From G963676795 sp963677215 (lineage in GTDB: Bacteria; Desulfobacterota; Desulfuromonadia; Desulfuromonadales; Geopsychrobacteraceae): DNA of 64,000 nucleotides. The stretch's first letter is position 1, and the number at the start of each line of letters is the position of its first letter. Shown piece by piece: positions 59,547 through 64,000 of the stretch. The notes beneath the pieces are model-generated. The model was given only the letters and a program-made list of their open reading frames with translations, made no database searches and was not told the origin of the DNA. Both the position numbers and the translations under genes were made by a program. The DNA is taken from contig OY781919.1 of NCBI GenBank assembly GCA_963677215.1, positions 4,092,001 to 4,156,000 on the forward strand, in the 5' to 3' direction.

Positions 59547-61268
59547 ATGTCCCAGAATCGCTTTGTTCCCAAGCTATGGACCTGCATCAAGGAAGGCTAC
59601 ACCCGCCAACAGATCGTCAATGACTTGCTCGCCGGCATCATCGTTGGCATCGTTGCCCTGCCGCTGGCCATCGCCTTTGCCATCGCCTCCGGCGTCAAAC
59701 CGGAACAGGGACTCTACACGGCAATAGTCGCTGGCTTCCTGATTTCATTGTTCAGTGGTAGCCGGGTTCAGATTGGTGGCCCGACCGGAGCCTTCATCGT
59801 CATTGTCTATGACATAGTCCAGCGCCACGGTTACGATGGTCTGGCCATCGCCACCCTGATGGCCGGGGTTCTGCTCATCTTCATGGGGATCGCCCGGCTC
59901 GGTTCAATCATCAAGTACATCCCCTATCCGGTCACCGTCGGCTTTACCAGCGGTATCGCCCTGATCATCTTCAGCGGCCAGATCCCTCAGTTCCTTGGGC
60001 TGAAGCTGGCCAATGTTCCTTCCGAATTCATCGGCAAGCTCGAAGTCTGCCTGCTGCACATCAGGGAGACTTCGATAACCAGTGTCCTGCTCGCTGTCAT
60101 CACGATCCTGATCATCCTCTACTGGCCGCGTGTCACCCACAGAATCCCGGGATCACTGGTTGCCATCATCCTGACAACTGTCACTGTTCAACTGTTCAAC
60201 CTGCCGGTCGAAACCATCGGCAGCCGTTTTGGCGCCGTCCCTTCCAGCTTGCCCTTGCCGCACCTTCCAGCTATTCCAGGCTGGGAACAGTTGCGACAGT
60301 TATCGTCTCCAGCCCTGACCATCGCCATACTGGCGGGTATTGAATCGCTGTTATCAGCCGTTGTTGCTGACGGGATGACCGAACGCCGTCATCGCAGCAA
60401 TATGGAACTGATCGCCCAGGGGGTTGCCAACCTGGCCTCTCCCCTGTTCGGCGGGATTCCTGCCACCGGCGCCATCGCCCGGACCGCAACCAACATCAAA
60501 AACGGCGGAAAAACACCTCTGGCAGGGATGACCCATGCGGTGACCCTGCTGCTGATCCTGCTCTTCTTCGGCAAATGGGCTTCCCTGATCCCGATGGCAA
60601 CCCTGGCCGGAATCCTGATCATCGTGGCCTGGAATATGAGCGAAGCGCACCTCTTCATCAAGCTGTTACGCGGTCCCAAAGGGGATGTCCTGGTCCTGGT
60701 TGCCACCTTCGGCCTGACTGTCCTGGTCGACCTGACCGTCGCCATCCAGGTCGGCATCGTGCTGGCCGCATTTCTCTTCATGCGCCGCATGTCGGAAGCA
60801 ACGGAAGTCAGCGCCATCAGCGAACAGTTTCAGAGCGACGAGGAAGAGCCGGAGCAGGATCCGGACAGCCTGAAGGACAGAATCATTCCGGATGGGGTAC
60901 AGGTCTTTGAAATCAACGGCCCGTTCTTTTTCGGGGCAGCTGACAAGTTCAAGAACACCCTGACCTCGATCAATCAACCGACCAGCATCCTGATCCTGCG
61001 CATGCGGCACGCCTTGAGCCTTGATGCGACGGCCTTAAACGCCCTGGAGAATGTCTGGCGCAGATCGCTCAAAAACGGCAGCTGGCTGCTGCTCTCCGGT
61101 GTCCACCAGCAGCCACTGAGCCTGTTGCAGAAATCAGGGGTCGCTGATCTGATCGGTCAGGAGAACATTTTCCCGCATATCGATGCGGCACTGGAGCGGG
61201 CCAATCATTTGCTGGCGGCCAGGAAGAATCAATCGCCATCCTCTCCGAACGACAGGTTGAGCGCATAA
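59547..61268 (+). CDS. SulP-family anion transporter with STAS domain
   Basis: A 573-residue inner membrane protein. About 12 hydrophobic helices (residues 25-415) carry the SulP signature near the start (D-L-L-A-G-I-I-V-G-I-V-A-L-P-L-A-I-A-F-A) and S-G-S-R-V-Q-I-G-G-P-T-G-A-F near 71-84. The C-terminal STAS domain (about 440-555) has F-E-I-N-G-P-F-F-F-G-A-A-D-K-F. SulP proteins carry sulfate, bicarbonate, dicarboxylates or other anions; the substrate cannot be told here. AAGGAGG lies 7 bases before ATG 59547. Its 3' end overlaps the convergent racemase gene by 40 bases. Confidence 0.93.
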   Translation: MSQNRFVPKLWTCIKEGYTRQQIVNDLLAGIIVGIVALPLAIAFAIASGVKPEQGLYTAIVAGFLISLFSGSRVQIGGPTGAFIVIVYDIVQRHGYDGLAIATLMAGVLLIFMGIARLGSIIKYIPYPVTVGFTSGIALIIFSGQIPQFLGLKLANVPSEFIGKLEVCLLHIRETSITSVLLAVITILIILYWPRVTHRIPGSLVAIILTTVTVQLFNLPVETIGSRFGAVPSSLPLPHLPAIPGWEQLRQLSSPALTIAILAGIESLLSAVVADGMTERRHRSNMELIAQGVANLASPLFGGIPATGAIARTATNIKNGGKTPLAGMTHAVTLLLILLFFGKWASLIPMATLAGILIIVAWNMSEAHLFIKLLRGPKGDVLVLVATFGLTVLVDLTVAIQVGIVLAAFLFMRRMSEATEVSAISEQFQSDEEEPEQDPDSLKDRIIPDGVQVFEINGPFFFGAADKFKNTLTSINQPTSILILRMRHALSLDATALNALENVWRRSLKNGSWLLLSGVHQQPLSLLQKSGVADLIGQENIFPHIDAALERANHLLAARKNQSPSSPNDRLSA

Positions 61269-61933
61269 CGAACATGCAGTTCTGCCGTATTTAAAAGCGG
61301 AAGTTCAAGATCGTCCTGATGAAGCAACAATGGAATCTCGGTACAGCCCAGGATAATCCCCTGGGCTCCCCTTAGCTCAAGCTCCGAGATGATTTCCAGG
61401 TAAGCGAGCATGGTTTCTTTTTTGAACTCGCCGAGGCACAGTTCAGAGAAAATTGTCTTATGGATGTAGTCCCTGTCTGCTTCATCTGGAACAATGACCT
61501 CAAGTCCGAACCTGTCTTTCAACCGCCCACGATAAAAGTCTTCTTCCATGGTATACCGGGTCCCGAGCAGGCCGACCTTGGTCAACCCCCGAGCTCCGAC
61601 TTCATTCCCGACAGCATCACCGATATGAACCAGGGGAACAGAGATCCGCTCAGCGACCTGCGGCGCTACCTTATGCATCAGGTTGGTACAGATCATCAAC
61701 ATCTCGGCGCCAGCATTTTCAAGGGCGACTGCTTTGGAGGTCATCATCTCGGCCAATGTCTGCCAATTACCATGAGACTGCAGCAACTCGATCTCGGCGA
61801 AGTCGACACTTTCAAGAAGAAGTTTGGCAGAATGAAGACCGCCAAGTCGTGCCCGAACCTGTTCATTGAGCAGCCGATAATAAAGAAGTGTCGATTCCCA
61901 ACTCATACCGCCCAGCATTCCGATAGTTTTCAT
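61229..61933 (-). CDS. Aspartate/glutamate racemase-family protein
   Basis: A 234-residue racemase. The N-terminus K-T-I-G-M-L-G-G-M-S-W-E-S-T is that of the YgeA/Asp racemase group. The two catalytic Cys are in M-L-M-I-C-T-N-L-M-H near residue 82 and I-I-L-G-C-T-E-I-P-L-L near 193. Broad-specificity amino acid racemases of this type produce D-amino acids for the cell wall or signalling. The start at 61933 is set by GGAGG about 8 bases upstream. It converges with the SulP gene and overlaps it at the 3' end. Confidence 0.93.
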   Translation of the reverse strand: MKTIGMLGGMSWESTLLYYRLLNEQVRARLGGLHSAKLLLESVDFAEIELLQSHGNWQTLAEMMTSKAVALENAGAEMLMICTNLMHKVAPQVAERISVPLVHIGDAVGNEVGARGLTKVGLLGTRYTMEEDFYRGRLKDRFGLEVIVPDEADRDYIHKTIFSELCLGEFKKETMLAYLEIISELELRGAQGIILGCTEIPLLLHQDDLELPLLNTAELHVRYALNLSFGEDGD

Positions 61934-62052
61934 ATTGAGACCTCCATGCACCTCGGAAAAATCAATAATAATTCTTAAAAGATAATTTATCTAGATGCTT
62001 GCTTTTTCGTAAAAAACAGCTGTAACATAGACAAGTATACAAAAGGCTACGG

Positions 62053-62205
62053 ATGTTTTCGCAAGACAAGAAAAATGCTCTTTCCAAAAGGGCTCAAGAA
62101 GAAAAAGCAGATGACAAGTTCGGGTTTGAGCATTTCACGACTTCACCCAACCTCCCCGCTTTCGATTCCACCGCAGAGACAACGACCTTGACTGAACGAG
62201 CATAA
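62053..62205 (+). CDS. Small hydrophilic protein, candidate gene
   Basis: A 50-codon frame from ATG 62053 to TAA 62203-62205. AAAAGG lies about 7 bases upstream. The product starts M-F-S-Q-D-K-K-N-A-L-S-K and is rich in Lys, Glu, Asp and Thr, with no membrane span. Codon use is like ordinary genes of the window. No family is recognised. A TTGCTT-N18-TAACAT pair at 61999-62028 could be its promoter. It lies between the racemase gene (minus) and the cyclase-family gene (plus), before the latter's own promoter. Confidence 0.45.
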   Translation: MFSQDKKNALSKRAQEEKADDKFGFEHFTTSPNLPAFDSTAETTTLTERA

Positions 62206-62251
62206 CAAAATTTGATTTTTGTTTGGTTTTTCTTAGGCTTGCAAAAAAAAC

Positions 62252-62280
62252 TTGACTTTGCGGTCACCTATAAATAGGAT
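62252..62280 (+). promoter_or_regulatory. Sigma-70 promoter of the cyclase-family gene
   Basis: TTGACT (62252-62257) and TAGGAT (62275-62280) are 17 bases apart. The start codon lies 69 bases downstream of the -10 box, leaving a leader of about 60 bases. Confidence 0.6.
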
Positions 62281-62349
62281 GCCGCGTACTGAAACCTACA
62301 TCCACGATGTGAAACTTTTTTACAAATGTGAGACAAAAGGAGCAACCCC

Positions 62350-63282
62350 ATGGGAAAGAAAGTTTTTGTTGACCTGAGCCACCCATTCTTCGGCGACATG
62401 CCTCTCTGGCCATACTTCGCTAAGCCAGAAATCGCACCAATGCACAGCATGGCCAAAGGTGGCGTTCTGACTCAGATGATCAAATGCACCATGCACACTG
62501 GTACCCACGCTGACGCCCCACGTCACGTTATGGAAAAAATGTTCGATGGCCGCCGCGCTCTCTACTCCCACGAACTGCCATGTGACGCTTACTGTGGCGA
62601 CGCAATCTGCCTCGACGTCAAAGTTCCTGATTGGGGTCTGATCCTGCCAGAACACCTGGAAGACGCATGTCAGCGCGCAAACATCAAGCCTGAAGAACTC
62701 GAAGGCATGGTTGTATGTGTTCGCACCGGTATGCACCTGAAATTCGACGACAGCAAAGACTACTACCACTACTCCTGTGGACCAGGTGTTGAAGCTGGCA
62801 AGTGGTTCGTCAAGAACAAAGTTAAAGTTGTTGCTCTTGACCAGCAAGCCCTTGACCACCCACTGCACACCTCCATGGGTAACAACGGTACCCGCATGAA
62901 CCTGGAAGGTTACTCAGGCAACACCATCTGCGAAGAGTACATCGAGAAATTCGGTGAAGAAGCTTACGCAGAGTTCGACAAAGAGACTTACATCAAAATC
63001 CACGGTAAAGCAAAATACGACGAAAAGTTTGGTTTCCTCGAAGAAATCGGCTGCTACGGCACCTGGGAGCCTTGCCACAAGGTCCTTCTGGGTCATGGCA
63101 TCGTCGGTGTTGAGAACCTCGGTGGCGACCTGGAGAAGGTCGTTGGCAAGCGTTTCCGTTTCTTCGCTCTGCCAATCCGCTGGCACCTGGGTGACGGTTC
63201 CATGGTTCGCTGCGTTGCTGAGATCGACGAAGACGATCTGAACGACGCACCAAGCCGCGAGTACCCATACGGCGCAATGTAA
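62350..63282 (+). CDS. Cyclase-family (kynurenine formamidase-like) metal hydrolase
   Basis: A 310-residue member of the cyclase family (PF04199 type), which binds Mn or Zn. The key motif H-T-G-T-H-A-D-A-P-R-H lies near residues 49-59 (His and Asp ligands), and the N-terminal V-D-L-S-H-P-F-F-G-D-M-P block is also typical. The protein is longer than most formamidases (about 210 residues), with insertions near 115-135 and 190-230. Codon use is very different from its neighbours: Pro is almost always CCA, Gly GGT or GGC, Val GTT, Leu CTG, which is a mark of very high expression. AAGGAG lies 8 bases before ATG 62350. Substrate unknown. Confidence 0.85.
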   Translation: MGKKVFVDLSHPFFGDMPLWPYFAKPEIAPMHSMAKGGVLTQMIKCTMHTGTHADAPRHVMEKMFDGRRALYSHELPCDAYCGDAICLDVKVPDWGLILPEHLEDACQRANIKPEELEGMVVCVRTGMHLKFDDSKDYYHYSCGPGVEAGKWFVKNKVKVVALDQQALDHPLHTSMGNNGTRMNLEGYSGNTICEEYIEKFGEEAYAEFDKETYIKIHGKAKYDEKFGFLEEIGCYGTWEPCHKVLLGHGIVGVENLGGDLEKVVGKRFRFFALPIRWHLGDGSMVRCVAEIDEDDLNDAPSREYPYGAM

Positions 63283-63318
63283 TCTGACGAAACCTCAAGG
63301 TTTCTGAAGCTTATAAAG

Positions 63319-63351
63319 AAAGGCCATGATGAGCAATCATCATGGCCTTTT
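63319..63351 (+). terminator. Terminator after the cyclase-family gene
   Basis: A perfect 13-bp stem (63319-63331 with 63338-63350) with an AGCAAT loop, followed by TTCATTT. It lies 36 bases after the stop. Confidence 0.85.
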
Positions 63352-63524
63352 CATTTACTCTATTTTTTACAAACCTATTCCATCAACAAGTTGTTCCAGG
63401 ACAGGAAAGAGCAACTGCTCCAAACGACACAAATCACCAAGTTAGCACCGGGCTTACAAACAGAAAGCACGGTTGTCGGCACAGAAAAAACTATTGTTCA
63501 GTTCTTGTTTTTTAATCAGCGACC

Positions 63525-64000
63525 TTACCCGAGAATCGAGCGAATCTTGGCTTTCAGAACCTCAAAAGAAATCGGCTTTTGCAGAAACTGGAAAGTTTCC
63601 CGCCCCATATCCTGGCTAGTAATAATGTCCGAAGCATAACCGGACATGAGCAGAACCTTGATTTTAGGACGAAGGTTCATAATTATTTCGCTCAGCTCCT
63701 TGCCCGTCATTTTCGGCATAACCAGATCAGAAATCAGGAGATGAATCTCACAGTCATAGCTTCGGGCCAGTTCAATGGCAGCATCGACATCATCAGACAC
63801 CAGGACATGATAACCAGCCTCTTCGAGCATCTCCTTTTTGAGATAAAGCAGCATTTGGTCATCCTCAACCAGCAGGATCCTCCCGTTCCCCAGAGAACCC
63901 TCCTCCGCGGTATCGTCAGATTCAACATAAAGGTTCTCAGCGACCCGGGGCAGATAAATCTGAAATTCTGTACCATCCCCTTCTTCACTCTGAAACCTGA
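63525..64000 (-). CDS. Hybrid sensor histidine kinase, C-terminal part (runs off window)
   Basis: The frame is open to the right edge of the window, so only the last 157 residues are seen. They begin with the end of an ATPase domain (G-T-E-F-Q-I-Y-L-P), a linker of about 25 acidic residues, and then a receiver domain starting G-R-I-L-L-V-E-D-D. The phospho-acceptor Asp is in L-L-I-S-D-L-V-M-P-K-M-T-G, with L-M-S-G-Y-A and the Lys of F-L-Q-K-P later. The shape is that of a hybrid kinase like the one at 48799-51489. The sensor part and start lie outside. Confidence 0.9.
   Translation of the reverse strand, partial: RFQSEEGDGTEFQIYLPRVAENLYVESDDTAEEGSLGNGRILLVEDDQMLLYLKKEMLEEAGYHVLVSDDVDAAIELARSYDCEIHLLISDLVMPKMTGKELSEIIMNLRPKIKVLLMSGYASDIITSQDMGRETFQFLQKPISFEVLKAKIRSILG

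Noticed and set aside
62221..62248. Possible sigma-54 site (TGG and TTGCA) before the cyclase-family gene.
   Set aside because: The two elements are four bases too far apart, while a good sigma-70 pair follows directly at 62252-62280.
1..64000. CRISPR arrays, tRNA or rRNA genes, insertion sequences, prophage.
   Set aside because: No spaced direct repeats, no clover-leaf candidates noticed, no transposase or integrase among the open frames; the single dNMP kinase is not enough for a prophage call.

Overview
The window looks like chromosome of a motile, Gram-negative anaerobe of the Desulfuromonadales type (Geobacter, Pelobacter and Desulfuromonas relatives). This placement is inferred from gene content, not from a database search. 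The clues are flagellar genes of a proteobacterial kind, rubrerythrin beside a rubredoxin-linked oxidoreductase, many periplasmic-sensor and c-di-GMP proteins, a PEP-CTERM protein, LPS-type outer-membrane proteins, and a Cys-rich C-terminal motif that I associate with this group. Coding density is high. I see no CRISPR array, rRNA, tRNA or insertion sequence.

Layout: 1-4465 is the end of a flagellar hook operon (flgD fragment, a small flagellar operon protein, flgE, flgN-like, flgK, flgL). 4466-4972 is non-coding and packed with perfect inverted repeats. 4973-8226 (minus) is clpS-clpA-aat, a complete N-degron recognition, unfolding and tagging operon. 8329-10124 holds a small membrane protein and rmuC. 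10136-14285 (minus) is a tightly coupled four-gene operon (C39-like peptidase, RimK-like ATP-grasp ligase, GCS2 ligase, N-formylglutamate amidohydrolase-like) that probably makes and processes an unknown peptide or amide. 14483-16495 is lemA with two TPM-domain genes. An autotransporter, a glycerate kinase and a periplasmic-sensor PAS protein follow.

22032-31888 (minus) is a complete guanidine operon. A guanidine-I (ykkC) riboswitch leads an ABC importer, two DUF1989 subunits, a urea carboxylase-family enzyme, allophanate hydrolase and an SMR exporter of the Gdx/SugE type. Guanidine would be imported, carboxylated, deiminated and hydrolysed to ammonia and CO2, with the SMR protein as relief valve.

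32415-38876 has a small candidate gene, a YjdF-like membrane protein, an MscS channel, two abutting c-di-GMP proteins and an unknown acidic protein. 39067-44802 (minus) has the rubredoxin-type oxidoreductase, rubrerythrin, tmcAL, sfsA and a CLC transporter of probable fluoride type. 45106-46744 is a sigma-factor operon with a DUF3619-like membrane protein and a DUF3106 protein. 47019-48745 is ald with a divergent Lrp-type regulator. 48799-54397 (minus) has a hybrid sensor kinase, arginase with a TIGR00300-type ornithine cyclodeaminase, and a dNMP kinase.

54564-63282 carries an acetyltransferase, a PEP-CTERM protein behind a sigma-54-like promoter, a rhomboid protease, an ABC-F ATPase with a leader ORF and terminator, a GreA/B-like factor, a SulP transporter, a racemase (minus), a short candidate gene and a strikingly codon-biased cyclase-family gene. 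The window ends inside a hybrid histidine kinase (minus). The best candidate for an incompletely described system is the 10136-14285 peptide-ligase operon.
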